Source: Bacteroidales bacterium
GTDB taxonomy: Bacteria > Bacteroidota > Bacteroidia > Bacteroidales > TTA-H9
Assembly: GCA_030656615.1 (NCBI GenBank)
Contig: JAUSOY010000086.1
Coordinates: 1-62,748, forward strand
Reading direction: 5' to 3'
Length of the DNA stretch: 62,748 bases
A program made the position numbers and the translations under genes. The notes under the pieces are model-generated. The model had not been told where the DNA came from. It worked only from the letters and a program-made list of their open reading frames with translations, and ran no database searches. Of this stretch, positions 34,701 through 43,597 are shown in pieces (positions within the stretch are counted from its first letter, which is position 1; every line of letters begins with the position of its first letter).

Positions 34701-35791
34701 AATGGATTAATATAGTAGGTGCCGATCCACTGCTTCCTGCCATCGGTTATGCTACCTATCTTCCGCAGGCCGACGTCCTGGCAAGCTATTCCGGAATATT
34801 AAATCAGGGTGACTTTTCGTTAATCAACCTGAGTTTTACACCCAATTCAACGCCCGATTATGATGGTTATCATTTGGTTGGAAATCCCTATCCCAGTGGA
34901 ATTAATTTAGAATCAGCAGGAATTACTTTTACTAATATGGATAACACCGCCTGGTTCTGGAATCCACAGCTCAATGGTGGACTGGGCGGATATGCCAGTT
35001 ATACCCGGGGAATCGGAGGCATCAACGGAGGCACACAATATATTGCCCCCGGACAAGGATTTTTTGTAAAAACCACATCGGCCGGTATTAATGGCAGCCT
35101 GTATTTCGGTAATGTAGCACGTACACATTTAGCCTCTGTTTTTTATAAAACTACATCACCCATGCTGCGATTTACTGTTGAAAAAGGAGAATATGCCGAT
35201 GAAGCCGCTTTAAATTTCCTAACGGATGCAAGGGAGAATTACGATGGAAGGCATGACGCCCTGAAACTCGAGCTTGCCGACATTCCCTGCCTTTACTTTC
35301 CTTCCTCAGAAGGTTATAAATTGGGTATCAGCAGCGTAAAGGATCTCGGGACCGAAGGACAAATCCTTCAACTTTTAGCCCGGGAAAGCGGTACGTTTAC
35401 ATTAAAAATATCGGGAACATCTTCCTTTGAACGATTATATTTGAGAGACCATCTTTTGCTGACGAATATCGATTTGAAAAAAGACACCTTATTTACGTTT
35501 GAAGTTGAAAATCCTGCAATCGCCAGAACCTTTTCGATACATGCCGCAGCTCCCGGAACACAGGAAATATTACCCAAAAAGGCTAAGTGCTATTTTGATG
35601 GCGAACAGATCGTTATCGATACATACGGTGTGAAATCAGAAGTATCAATTTATGATGCGCAGGGAAAAGTTCTGGACCGGTTCTCGATCAATGCTGCCAA
35701 AAAACTTTCTGCCCCAATTCAAAGAGGTTATCTGTTTATAAGAATAAGTAACCGAGACTACAGCGAGGGATATTCCCTGCTAATAAACTAA
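31715..35791 (+). CDS. T9SS-exported S8 family serine peptidase (subtilase)
   Basis: 1358 residues. Signal peptide (1-22, LSHAQ); short propeptide; subtilase domain with catalytic Asp119 (LGIWDGG), His149 (SHATHVAGT), oxyanion Asn in IAASND and Ser370 in GTSMATPNASG; a jelly-roll P-like domain (about 440-570), fibronectin III (570-670), an anchor-J-like domain (675-850), the GNPYPSG...GQGFFVKT cassette related to the three T9SS proteins upstream, and a C-terminal T9SS-type domain (VSIYDAQGKVLDR...YLFIRIS). The complete triad predicts an active secreted protease that degrades protein or processes surface proteins. Confidence 0.92.
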   Translation: MKRLKIHFLMIMLFAFALSHAQHSPLKTDTSFLQNFSKKGFKSCTDQSKILQSSGLYRKRLLPSGVLIETTALESNGLPLVYATANLNAAKTISTDKVWAGGSSGLSLNGNGITLGIWDGGKVRTTHQEFGTRANQIDGSTSLSSHATHVAGTMMASGVSAQARGMAGSAQLHAYDWNFDVPEMSLAAASGLLISNHSYRHYGGWGPYWINATLGTQWCWFGDTTLSATKDWKFGYYHSSARQLDQISNSAPYYLMVIAASNDRGETSPNGKGYIWNGSEWVYSSIIRPPDGPYDCIPTFANAKNILTVGSVSDIPGGYTQPSDVIVSGFSCFGPTDDGRIKPDIVANGVDLYSCNSTADNAYYNSTGTSMATPNASGSMALIQEHYHNIYGQYMPSALLKSLVIQTADEAGPANGPDYSHGWGLMNTANAINTITQNGITSLMIHENLVQAQTYTLEVYSDGTSPLKTTVSWNDPAAQEPAYINDPTTLMLMNDLDVRISKQSSQWLPWVLNPASPAAAATTGDNFRDNVEQCLIQNPTAGIYTITIAHKGTLVEGSQDFALIINGIQNLAPLNFLALPVSASQINLSWSLNNAKPVLLAYSENGVFGNPLAGTNYSVGNSIPGGGIVLYTGSNTSYQHTGLSAASMHYYKIWSQINSVPEYSTGIRAQAQTDCAALPLPYEESFASTFLPSCFQIERIGNTEGWTVKNSSLAGGSAYELYHSWEDLYGTLGGSGAPSATSRIILPAINTQGISQLSLRFRQRYKDASGWNGNGTVTLKIQSSSNGTTWTDESWSYTSGSGDIAAGWKTLSITNHLNVPKTYIAFTITGDLYDFWYWAVDNLSVYEGPAALWTGLTSSAWETPTNWSGSELPTNTSLVLIPDGCANYPQINAAPASPLICSSLEVEASASLTINEGKALTVSGALINRGTSANIMIKNRASLIHSGAVTATVESMVSGGTAYHYICSPVLNPTAISAFPPWAFMRKYDESQAENQWINIVGADPLLPAIGYATYLPQADVLASYSGILNQGDFSLINLSFTPNSTPDYDGYHLVGNPYPSGINLESAGITFTNMDNTAWFWNPQLNGGLGGYASYTRGIGGINGGTQYIAPGQGFFVKTTSAGINGSLYFGNVARTHLASVFYKTTSPMLRFTVEKGEYADEAALNFLTDARENYDGRHDALKLELADIPCLYFPSSEGYKLGISSVKDLGTEGQILQLLARESGTFTLKISGTSSFERLYLRDHLLLTNIDLKKDTLFTFEVENPAIARTFSIHAAAPGTQEILPKKAKCYFDGEQIVIDTYGVKSEVSIYDAQGKVLDRFSINAAKKLSAPIQRGYLFIRISNRDYSEGYSLLIN

Positions 35792-35932
35792 ATACAATAT
35801 AATGTGTTCTGTAGTTGATTTTAAAATGTAATGATGAGAAATCCAAAATCCAGGTAGCTCCTTTATTAAAAGTTTCTTTAACTTTATTGATTCTTTGAAT
35901 ACACAATTCATAGAAAACCCAATTCTAATCTT

Positions 35933-38134
35933 ATGTGCCGTTCATTATACGCCTTTGTAATTCTATCGTATTTCATGTTGTTCCAGTCTCAGATCGGACA
36001 TTCGCAAGTAAAGACCAAAAGCGACAGCCTGATACAAATAATACAATCTAAAGAAAACGACACCACACGAATTAACGCGATGATTGCATTAACTTCAGAA
36101 AACAAAGCGTATGCGCGTCAATCCTTTGTTGATTCGGCATACCGCTTAAGCCTCAAAAAAAATTATTACAACGGCATTGCACGCTTATTAAATACGTATG
36201 GAGTCTTAAAATGGCAAAAGGGTGATCTGGATTCGGCCTATTACTACTTCAGCAAATCTCTGCAACTTTCTGAAAAACGTCATTTGGGTTTTATTGCTTT
36301 TCGCGCGGCTAATAATTTGGGAATACTACACCTGAACAGGTCTAATAACGACAGTGCAGAGCATTATTTAACCTTGGCTTTCAAACTGTATAAACCCGAA
36401 TACGACCAAAAAAACTTTGCCAAACTTAACATTGATTTAGGGAATTTTTACATTAGCGTTTCAAAGTTTTCAAAAGCCCACCAACATTTTTTGGCAGCAA
36501 AATCCATCTATGAAAAATTACAGGTCTCTACCAATATCATAACTGCATATATTTCATTGGGGATTTTACATTACAACCTGACCGATTTTGAAAAATGCGT
36601 TGCGAATTATTATAAAGTCCTCAGTATTTCTACCCGTTGGAAAATTCCTCCCTTTTTTCTTGCGACGACATATAACAATCTGGGTCTCGCCCATATGAAT
36701 TTAAAAAGGGACTTACTGTTGGCCGATTATTATTTCAAAAAATCAATCCGCATAGCTGAAGAAAATAATATACCCCGAATAAAAATGGGTGCCGAGGTTA
36801 ATGCCGCTATTATTCATTACGAAAGAGGTGATTTCCGAAAAACCATACAACTTAACAAAGACATCATGGATCGGTATAACGATCAGCTTAATGATTTGCA
36901 GCGATCAGCTCTTTTGATAAATACGGGTTTGGCCTATAACAAACTTGGTGAATATCAAAAAGCATTAGAACCCATGCAAGAGGGGATAGTACTGGCAACC
37001 CAGGTAAAAACTTACGAGTTTGTTAGTAAGGCCTATAGAAGTAAATATATTACTGATAGTATTCAAGGGAATTACCGTGAAGCCTTGGTGAATTATAAAA
37101 AACACATTCAATTCCGAGATTCTGTAGCCAATGCCGAAGTCATTAGAACCATCCATGAACAGGAAGTCAGTTTTGCCTTGCAAAAAAAAGAAAACGAATT
37201 ACTCCTAGCCAATAGCCGGGAGGAATTGGCTCAGAAAACCATTTCCACACAAAAAACCTTTATCTATTTTATTGTAGCACTGACGGTCCTTTTACTGGGC
37301 CTGATTTTACTGGGAGGGGCATTTTATATTAAACTAAAACGCTTAAACCATCAGCTTTTTCTGAATCAACAAAAACTTGAAACCAGTCAGGAATTGATCA
37401 AACAGAAAAACACAGAACTCGAAAAAACCAATCAAACCAAAGATCGGTTTTTCTCAATACTGGCACACGATCTCCGCATGCCCTTTTCGAGTTTATTGGG
37501 ATTTTTAGATTTGCTTACCGACGATTATGACAGCATGGATGATGGGCGTAAAAAGCTTATTATCAGCAGTCTGAGAAAAACATCCTATAACACTTACGAA
37601 CTCCTCGAAAACCTCCTCGATTGGTCAAAATCACAAAGGGGCCAAATCGAATCGGTAAATGAAAAAACCCAGGTACACTCTTCCGTAGAATCTATCCTCA
37701 AATTATTGGATTCGAAAATTATTAATAAACAACTCCTTGTTGAAAATCAGATTCCCGCAGGACTTTCTGCATGGGCTGATAAAAAGTTACTGGAAAACAT
37801 TGTACTAAACCTTCTTAACAATGCCATAAAGTTTACTCCAAAAACAGGAAGTATTAAAATTTGGGGAATCGAAAACGATGGTTATTGCGAAATATGCATA
37901 CAGGATAGTGGTATTGGAATACCCTCAGATAAATTAAAAGAAATTTTCAGTGTCGAGAACAATTTCAAACGCAAAGGAACAGCTGGCGAATCAGGCACCG
38001 GACTTGGCCTGGCATTATGTACTGAGTTTGTACAGATGCTGCATGGTAAAATATGGGCCAGTAGTATCGAAAACAAAGGAAGTTCATTTTATTTCAGCAT
38101 TCCAGCCTATAAAAATCAAAAAAATGGTGGTTGA
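35933..38134 (+). CDS. Sensor histidine kinase with TPR sensor region
   Basis: 733 residues. A signal peptide or N-terminal helix (1-24) is followed by about seven tetratricopeptide repeats (45-415, e.g. DSAYYYFSKSLQLSE, KALEPMQEGI), one membrane helix (about 443-468), a coiled coil, HisKA with His512 in FFSILAHDLRMPFSS, and HATPase (NNAIKFTP, DSGIGIP, GTGLGLAL). The periplasmic TPR domain is the presumed sensor. No response regulator is encoded beside it. A shared terminator separates it from convergent tnaA. Confidence 0.92.
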   Translation: MCRSLYAFVILSYFMLFQSQIGHSQVKTKSDSLIQIIQSKENDTTRINAMIALTSENKAYARQSFVDSAYRLSLKKNYYNGIARLLNTYGVLKWQKGDLDSAYYYFSKSLQLSEKRHLGFIAFRAANNLGILHLNRSNNDSAEHYLTLAFKLYKPEYDQKNFAKLNIDLGNFYISVSKFSKAHQHFLAAKSIYEKLQVSTNIITAYISLGILHYNLTDFEKCVANYYKVLSISTRWKIPPFFLATTYNNLGLAHMNLKRDLLLADYYFKKSIRIAEENNIPRIKMGAEVNAAIIHYERGDFRKTIQLNKDIMDRYNDQLNDLQRSALLINTGLAYNKLGEYQKALEPMQEGIVLATQVKTYEFVSKAYRSKYITDSIQGNYREALVNYKKHIQFRDSVANAEVIRTIHEQEVSFALQKKENELLLANSREELAQKTISTQKTFIYFIVALTVLLLGLILLGGAFYIKLKRLNHQLFLNQQKLETSQELIKQKNTELEKTNQTKDRFFSILAHDLRMPFSSLLGFLDLLTDDYDSMDDGRKKLIISSLRKTSYNTYELLENLLDWSKSQRGQIESVNEKTQVHSSVESILKLLDSKIINKQLLVENQIPAGLSAWADKKLLENIVLNLLNNAIKFTPKTGSIKIWGIENDGYCEICIQDSGIGIPSDKLKEIFSVENNFKRKGTAGESGTGLGLALCTEFVQMLHGKIWASSIENKGSSFYFSIPAYKNQKNGG

Positions 38135-38212
38135 GCATTATGTAAAAACAATCGACTCTATTCTATGTCGTTCATAATACATAAGCAGATCCAATTGATT
38201 GCATAAAAAGAA

Positions 38213-38254
38213 AAGCCGGAAAAACAGATAAATTTCTTACTGGTTTTCCGGCTT
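38213..38254. terminator. Bidirectional terminator between the TPR kinase and tnaA
   Basis: AAGCCGGAAAA pairs with TTTTCCGGCTT, with T-rich sequence following on the minus strand and A/T-rich sequence on both sides. It fits best as the tnaA terminator. Confidence 0.8.
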
Positions 38255-38272
38255 AATATTTCACAAAAAAAA

Positions 38273-39652
38273 CTATTTGGTTTTTTCGAGCACCACCGTA
38301 AAATGACGCATAATGGGTGCTTCCCACGCGATGTTATAACCTCTTGTAATTTCGTTACGCCTGTCCCAAACATTTTTAAGACCGGCAGCTACAACATCCA
38401 TATGATTATTGGTATAAACCCTTCGTGGAATTGCAAGTCGCAATAATTCGAGGCCAGGATAGCGGTTTTCACGGGTAAGCGGATCTCTGTCGGCTAAAAG
38501 CGTACCAATTTCTACACCTCTGACTCCTGCTTCCTTATATAATTCAATTGCCAGCGTTTGGGCAACATATTCCTCTTGCTTAATTTTAGGTAGAAAGGCT
38601 TTGGCATCAACAAAAACAGCATGCCCACCAATGGGTTTCTGAATCGGGATTCCATACGAAATCAGTAAATTTCCCAGATATTCAACCTGACGTATCCGGG
38701 TTTCTAGATATTCGAATTCTGTCCCTTCATCCAATCCGGTGGCAAGGGCATTCATATCACGTCCTGACATTCCACCGTAGGTGATATATCCTTCAAACAT
38801 GATATTAAAGGTACTGGCTCTTCTGAATAATTCTTCGGAGCGCAAACCAATAAATCCACCCATATTAACAATGCCGTCTTTCTTTGAACTCATTGTCGTC
38901 ATATCGGCATAGGTGTACATTTCGGAAACAATTTCCTTGATACTTTTATCACGATAACCTTCTTCCCGGAGTTTTATGAAATACGCATTTTCAGCAAAGC
39001 GGGCCGAATCAAAACAAACAGGAATTCCGTATTGAAGTGCCATTGCGTATACTTCGCGCATGTTTTTCATCGATACCGGCTGACCGCCAGAAGAATTACA
39101 GGTAACCGTTACGATGATGAAAGGAATACTTTCACGAGGATGCGCCCGTAAAACATTTTCGAGCTTTTCCAAATCAATGTCGCCTTTAAAAAGATGTGGG
39201 GAATCGATATCAAAAGCCTCATCGATGGTACAATCTACCGCGGTGGCCTTTCTAAATTCGATATGGCCTTTGGTCGTATCAAAATGAGAGTTACCGGGTA
39301 CAATGTCACTTTGTTTTACCAAGGTCGAAAACAACACGTTTTCTGCCGCTCTTCCTTGATGAGTGGGTAAGAAATAAGGAAATCCGAAAATTTTCTCGAT
39401 GGCATTTTTTAGGTTATAATATGAGGAGGCACCTGCGTAGCTTTCATCGCCAAGCATCATTGCCGCCCACTGCCTGTCACTCATGGCACCGGTTCCGGAA
39501 TCGGTTAATAAATCAATAAAAACCTGATCAGACTTCAGATTAAACAAATTATAATTAGCAGAAGAAATCCATTGTTCCCTCTCCATACGTGTACTGCGGC
39601 GGATTGGCTCCACCATCTTCATTTTATAAGATTCGGCAAAAGGTAATTCCAT
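38273..39652 (-). CDS. tnaA: Tryptophanase (tryptophan indole-lyase)
   Basis: 459 residues, typical for tryptophanases, PLP enzymes splitting Trp to indole, pyruvate and ammonia in the cytosol. The PLP lysine is the second Lys of SSKKDG (about residue 258). Two residues that separate it from tyrosine phenol-lyase both favour tryptophanase: Asp125 in HFDTTKGH (Thr in phenol-lyase) and His450 in RHFTVVL (Phe in phenol-lyase). The ATG at 39652 is used; the longer in-frame extension to 39739 overlaps the divergent promoter region. No tnaB transporter or TnaC-like leader seen. Confidence 0.95.
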   Translation of the reverse strand: MELPFAESYKMKMVEPIRRSTRMEREQWISSANYNLFNLKSDQVFIDLLTDSGTGAMSDRQWAAMMLGDESYAGASSYYNLKNAIEKIFGFPYFLPTHQGRAAENVLFSTLVKQSDIVPGNSHFDTTKGHIEFRKATAVDCTIDEAFDIDSPHLFKGDIDLEKLENVLRAHPRESIPFIIVTVTCNSSGGQPVSMKNMREVYAMALQYGIPVCFDSARFAENAYFIKLREEGYRDKSIKEIVSEMYTYADMTTMSSKKDGIVNMGGFIGLRSEELFRRASTFNIMFEGYITYGGMSGRDMNALATGLDEGTEFEYLETRIRQVEYLGNLLISYGIPIQKPIGGHAVFVDAKAFLPKIKQEEYVAQTLAIELYKEAGVRGVEIGTLLADRDPLTRENRYPGLELLRLAIPRRVYTNNHMDVVAAGLKNVWDRRNEITRGYNIAWEAPIMRHFTVVLEKTK

Positions 39653-39921
39653 ATTGATTTTGAATAGTTTTTTAAGAAATAGAAAAATAAAACAGTCTGC
39701 AGATACAGAAAATTCAAATGCAACGGCCGAAACAGTCACGGCGTTTAAGATTGCGGAATCGCGAAAGAGCCAGTATGGATATAATTATCGTCATCATACG
39801 GTTTTAGTGCGTCCAAATGTAAAGAATATTCTGAAAAGAACGCATTATTTGAGCCCTAAAATTAAATTTGTTCGGCAATATTACACTAAAAATCACCAAC
39901 TTTGCTGCAAATACTCATTAT

Positions 39922-40245
39922 ATGCATTGGATATATATACTCATAGCAGGGGTCTTTGAAATAGGCTGGCCCCTCGGCATGAAGCTATCACAAACAACGG
40001 GAAACCGGATTTTATGGCTGTCTATGGCGGGCATTTCCATGCTGTTAAGCGGAATTTTTCTCTGGCTGGCCCAGAAACAAATTCCGATTGGAACGGCATA
40101 TGCCGTATGGACTGGCATTGGTGCCAGTGGTACTTTTTTCGCCGGAATATTGTTTTTTGGAGAAAGTCAGAGTATGGCCCGATATTTTTTCGTGGGAATG
40201 ATTCTTATGGGTGTAATTGGGTTAAAACTGGCAACAAAAAATTAA
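39922..40245 (+). CDS. Small multidrug resistance (SMR) exporter, SugE/Gdx-like
   Basis: 107 residues with four membrane helices. The essential Glu of helix 1 is in GVFEIGWPLGMKLS, and the second helix pattern and AYAVWTGIGASGT match the SMR family. The EIGWxxGxK context is closer to SugE/Gdx guanidinium exporters than to EmrE-type drug pumps, so guanidinium/proton exchange is the best guess. It acts as a dimer in the inner membrane. No guanidine riboswitch was recognised upstream. An in-frame ATG at 39868 is a less likely start. Confidence 0.88.
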   Translation: MHWIYILIAGVFEIGWPLGMKLSQTTGNRILWLSMAGISMLLSGIFLWLAQKQIPIGTAYAVWTGIGASGTFFAGILFFGESQSMARYFFVGMILMGVIGLKLATKN

Positions 40246-40386
40246 CAGCAATATTTTTTTCGGTTAAGCATTGCCAAAAATCGCAAGGCTTTCGGGAAAT
40301 TGTTTTTATGTTGAATTGCATCATACAATTAATGAATTTTCGGGCTGAAACCCTGAAAGAATGCTGTTCATTAACAAAAACTTACC

Positions 40387-40394
40387 TAATTTTG
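40387..40394 (+). promoter_or_regulatory. Promoter -7 element (TAATTTTG) of the M64 peptidase gene
   Basis: Matches TAnnTTTG 25 bp before the ATG at 40420. Confidence 0.45.
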
Positions 40395-40419
40395 CAAAAC
40401 AAATTAAGCAAAGTCCGAT

Positions 40420-41691
40420 ATGAGACATTTTATGGCGCTCGCCTTTGCCCTGCTTTTTTCCCTGAATATCAGCGGACAGTACGAGGTGTACTTTCATCCT
40501 AATACCTTGCGATTCGATTTTTTTTCGACCAATAGTAGGTACGAAGAAACATATAGTTTTTCCGAATTTATCCAGGAACCGGCCTGGGCGGGTTCTACTG
40601 AGAATCTGATCGATACGTTCTATTTTGGTTCAAATTATGTCCGTATGTTTGATTTAGCATCAGAAACACTCATATATTCCAGAGGGTTTTCAACCTTATC
40701 ATCCGAATGGCGAACAACAGAAGAAGCAAAAGCGTTTACCCGCGTATTTCAGGAATCCGTACTGTTACCTTTTCCCAAGAAGTCTGTGCGCATCGAAATC
40801 TATTCTCGAAATGCTTTCGGGCTTTTTATTAAACAACTGGAAAAAATATGTACTCTCGAATCGAAGGATATTCGCACAGAAAAACGAAGGATTTATTCCA
40901 CCGAAGATATTCATATCAGCGGAAATACTCATAATAATCTTGATATTGTAATTCTTCCTGAAGGGTATGCCAGTTCCGATATGCAGACGTTTCGTACGGA
41001 CTGCCAGAAATTTGCCACCGAACTTCTTTCATATAAACCGTACAATGATTATTCCGCTAAGATAAATATACGAATGGTAATGGCTCCTTCGTCCGAAAGC
41101 GGTTGCGATTTACCCGGAGAAAACATCTGGAAAAACACATTGCTCGATGCACGATTTTATACGTTTGGTGAAGAACGATACTGCATGACAGACGCTTTTC
41201 ATACGGTCAGGGATATAGCCGCCAATGCGCCCTACGACCAGATTTATATTCTCGTAAATTCACCCAAATACGGAGGGGGTGGGATTTACAATTATTACTC
41301 CCTCTCTGTTAATTCGAATAAAATGGCCGGCAAAATAATTATTCATGAATTGGGTCATGGCTTTACTGGTTTGGCTGATGAATATTATAATTCATCCGTA
41401 GCGTATAATGATATGTATCCGACCGACCTTGAACCCTGGGAACCAAATATTACTACCCTTGTTCATTTTGACCGTAAATGGAAGTCAATACTTGAGCCAA
41501 ACATCCCCATTCCCACACCGGATTCTCTGGAATTCAATCTAAAACCCGGAGTTTTTGAGGGTGGTGGATATTCGTCTAAAGGTGTTTACCGCCCGGCTGT
41601 TGATTGCCTGATGAATACCTTTCGTGAAAACAAATTTTGTACGGTTTGCGAGAAAGCCATTTTTCAAATGTTGGAATTTTATACCAAATAG
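40420..41691 (+). CDS. Secreted M64 family metallopeptidase
   Basis: 423 residues. A signal peptide (1-20, NISGQ) precedes an N-terminal beta domain of the M64_N kind (about 21-160), then the catalytic domain starting at NNLDIVILPEGYASSDM. The zinc site is HELGHGFTGLADEY with His309, Glu310 and His313; the third ligand region fits the M64 pattern. Related enzymes from gut bacteria cleave IgA, but most M64 members have unknown substrates. It lacks a T9SS tail, so it is likely periplasmic. The ptb operon begins 33 bp downstream, perhaps by chance. Confidence 0.92.
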   Translation: MRHFMALAFALLFSLNISGQYEVYFHPNTLRFDFFSTNSRYEETYSFSEFIQEPAWAGSTENLIDTFYFGSNYVRMFDLASETLIYSRGFSTLSSEWRTTEEAKAFTRVFQESVLLPFPKKSVRIEIYSRNAFGLFIKQLEKICTLESKDIRTEKRRIYSTEDIHISGNTHNNLDIVILPEGYASSDMQTFRTDCQKFATELLSYKPYNDYSAKINIRMVMAPSSESGCDLPGENIWKNTLLDARFYTFGEERYCMTDAFHTVRDIAANAPYDQIYILVNSPKYGGGGIYNYYSLSVNSNKMAGKIIIHELGHGFTGLADEYYNSSVAYNDMYPTDLEPWEPNITTLVHFDRKWKSILEPNIPIPTPDSLEFNLKPGVFEGGGYSSKGVYRPAVDCLMNTFRENKFCTVCEKAIFQMLEFYTK

Positions 41692-41724
41692 TCATTACCA
41701 TATAACCTTAAATCAAACCTTTAT

Positions 41725-42630
41725 ATGCCCATAACAACGCTCGACCAAATGATTGAGGTCGCTAAAACAAAGACAAAAAAAAGACTTGTTGCCGCATACG
41801 CCAACGATAGCCACACCATCGAAGCTGTTAGCAATGCCATCGATCTCGGAATTATTGAAGGAATACTTGTTGGCGATGAAGCCACCATTCTGAAAGTTTG
41901 CAAAGAAGAAAATATTGATGCCGGAAAATTCCGCATTGTTCAGGAAGCTGATGAACAAAAAGCAGCTGTAAAAGCCGTAGAACTTATTGTTAAGGGAGAA
42001 GGCGATATCCTGATGAAAGGGCTGGTAAGCACTGATAAATACATGCGCGCCATTCTGAATAAAGAAGCCGGTCTTATGCCTCCCAAAGCCATCCTCAGTC
42101 ATGTAACAGTAGCTGAAAACGCAAATTATCATAAACTTCTTATTGTTAGTGATGTTGCTATCATTCCTGCTCCGGATTTGAGTCAGAAAATTGCGATGAC
42201 TAATTATTTAATCAAGACAGCCCACGCTTTGGGAATCGAAAAACCCAAAGTTGCTATCCTGGCCGCCACCGAGCAGATGATGCCCGGAATGCAAGCCTGT
42301 GTTGATGCAAGTATTATTTCAAAAATGGGTGACAGAGGACAGATAAAAGGCGCTTTCATAGATGGCCCACTTGCTCTTGATGTTGCTATTGATAAAGAAA
42401 GCGCTGAAATCAAAAAAGTTGGGGGTCAGGTAGCCGGTGATGCCGACTGTATTCTGTTTCCAAACATTGAATCAGGAAATGTTTTCTATAAATTTCACAC
42501 CAAATTATCGGGTGGTGAATTAGGCGCTCTCGTTTTCGGAGCCAAATGCCCCTGCGTTCTATCATCGCGCGGCGACAGCGCAAAAACAAAAACATATTCC
42601 ATCGCATTAGCAGCCCTGGTTGCTAAATAA
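41725..42630 (+). CDS. ptb: Phosphate butyryltransferase
   Basis: 301 residues, in the phosphate acetyl/butyryltransferase family; converts butyryl-CoA and phosphate to butyryl-phosphate in the cytosol. Family motifs seen include GDILMKGLVSTDKYMRAIL, the LSHVTV/IVSDVAIIPAPDL segment and the C-terminal LVFGAKCPCVLSSRGDSAKTK motif. It is the first gene of a unit ending with butyrate kinase. A strong hairpin with T-run follows the stop codon, so downstream genes may be read at a lower level. Confidence 0.92.
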   Translation: MPITTLDQMIEVAKTKTKKRLVAAYANDSHTIEAVSNAIDLGIIEGILVGDEATILKVCKEENIDAGKFRIVQEADEQKAAVKAVELIVKGEGDILMKGLVSTDKYMRAILNKEAGLMPPKAILSHVTVAENANYHKLLIVSDVAIIPAPDLSQKIAMTNYLIKTAHALGIEKPKVAILAATEQMMPGMQACVDASIISKMGDRGQIKGAFIDGPLALDVAIDKESAEIKKVGGQVAGDADCILFPNIESGNVFYKFHTKLSGGELGALVFGAKCPCVLSSRGDSAKTKTYSIALAALVAK

Positions 42631-42639
42631 ATTATACCG

Positions 42640-42670
42640 AACCTGCACAGACCTTTGTGCAGGTTTTTTT
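42640..42670 (+). terminator. Terminator or attenuator between the two ptb genes
   Basis: AACCTGCAC pairs with GTGCAGGTT around AGACCTTT, followed by seven T. It lies between two genes of what looks like one operon, 8 bp before the start of the second. Confidence 0.85.
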
Positions 42671-42677
42671 TAAAACC

Positions 42678-43595
42678 ATGAAATCTATTCAATCGCTTCG
42701 CGGACTTGTACAGCATTTGCAGATTCACAAAACCTGCAAAACCGTTGCTGTAGCTTGTGGTCAGGATGCGAATACCATACAGGCATTGGCCAGGGCAGTG
42801 GAAGATGGATTTGCCAACGTCCGGCTGTTTGGAAATGAAATGGTCATTAATAAAGTCTGTGATGACTTTGAGATTTCTCACTCGGTTTTTTCCATCACCC
42901 CTTGTAAAACCGACGAAGAGGCTATGAAGCAGGCTTTGTCAACCGTAAGAAATAACGAATCCGATATTCTCATGAAAGGCCTTATCAATACAGATCTCTT
43001 TTTAAAATCTGTACTGGATAAGGAATTCGGCCTGATGAAACCTAAAACCGTTTTGTCATACGTTTGTGCGATAGAACTACCCGATTATCCCCGCTTACTT
43101 TTTGTGACCGATCCTGCGGTGATATTACAACCGGATCTGGCACAAAAAAAGGCAATGGTAGAATATGCCGTAAAAATGGCTCAGAAATTTGGCATCAAAA
43201 AACCCAAAGTGGCCTTAATAAGTGCCACAGAAAAGCCCGGAGAAGGTCTTCCGCATACATTCGATTACAGTCACTTATGTACGATGGCCCGGCGCTCACA
43301 GATAAAAGACTGCATCATCGATGGGCCTTTAGATATTTTTACAGCCTGCGATCCTAATGCTGCGGCTATTAAAGGAATACAAACCGAAGTTAATGGAGAT
43401 GCGGATATACTGCTGTTCCCTAACATCGAATCATGCAATGCTTTTTATAAGGGTCTTATGCTTTTTGGCAAGGGCGAATTAGCGGGCATCCTCCAGGGCA
43501 CCGAAAAACCAGTGGTTATGATGTCGCGTAGTGAAAGTGAATTATCAAAATACTATTGTCTGGCATTGGCCTGTTTAATGACGGAAAATAATTAA
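42678..43595 (+). CDS. Second phosphate acyltransferase (Ptb paralogue)
   Basis: 305 residues, about 40% identical by eye to the first enzyme and collinear with it (SDILMKGLINTDLFLKSVL, FVTDPAVILQPDL, PNIESCNAFYKGL). The C-terminus differs: the VFGAKCPCVLSSRGD motif is replaced by LQGTEKPVVMMSRSE, so substrate range or activity may have changed. The ATG at 42678 is used; the upstream in-frame codon lies in the terminator. It ends 2 bp before the kinase gene, so translational coupling is likely. Confidence 0.85.
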   Translation: MKSIQSLRGLVQHLQIHKTCKTVAVACGQDANTIQALARAVEDGFANVRLFGNEMVINKVCDDFEISHSVFSITPCKTDEEAMKQALSTVRNNESDILMKGLINTDLFLKSVLDKEFGLMKPKTVLSYVCAIELPDYPRLLFVTDPAVILQPDLAQKKAMVEYAVKMAQKFGIKKPKVALISATEKPGEGLPHTFDYSHLCTMARRSQIKDCIIDGPLDIFTACDPNAAAIKGIQTEVNGDADILLFPNIESCNAFYKGLMLFGKGELAGILQGTEKPVVMMSRSESELSKYYCLALACLMTENN

Positions 43596-43597
43596 CA

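Noticed and set aside
16429-35791. Polysaccharide utilisation locus
   Set aside because: No SusC/SusD pair or glycoside hydrolase is present; the region has only T9SS proteins, small tail proteins and a protease.
38273-39652. Tyrosine phenol-lyase as alternative for the PLP lyase
   Set aside because: Asp in FDTTKGH and His in RHFT are the tryptophanase states at the discriminating positions.
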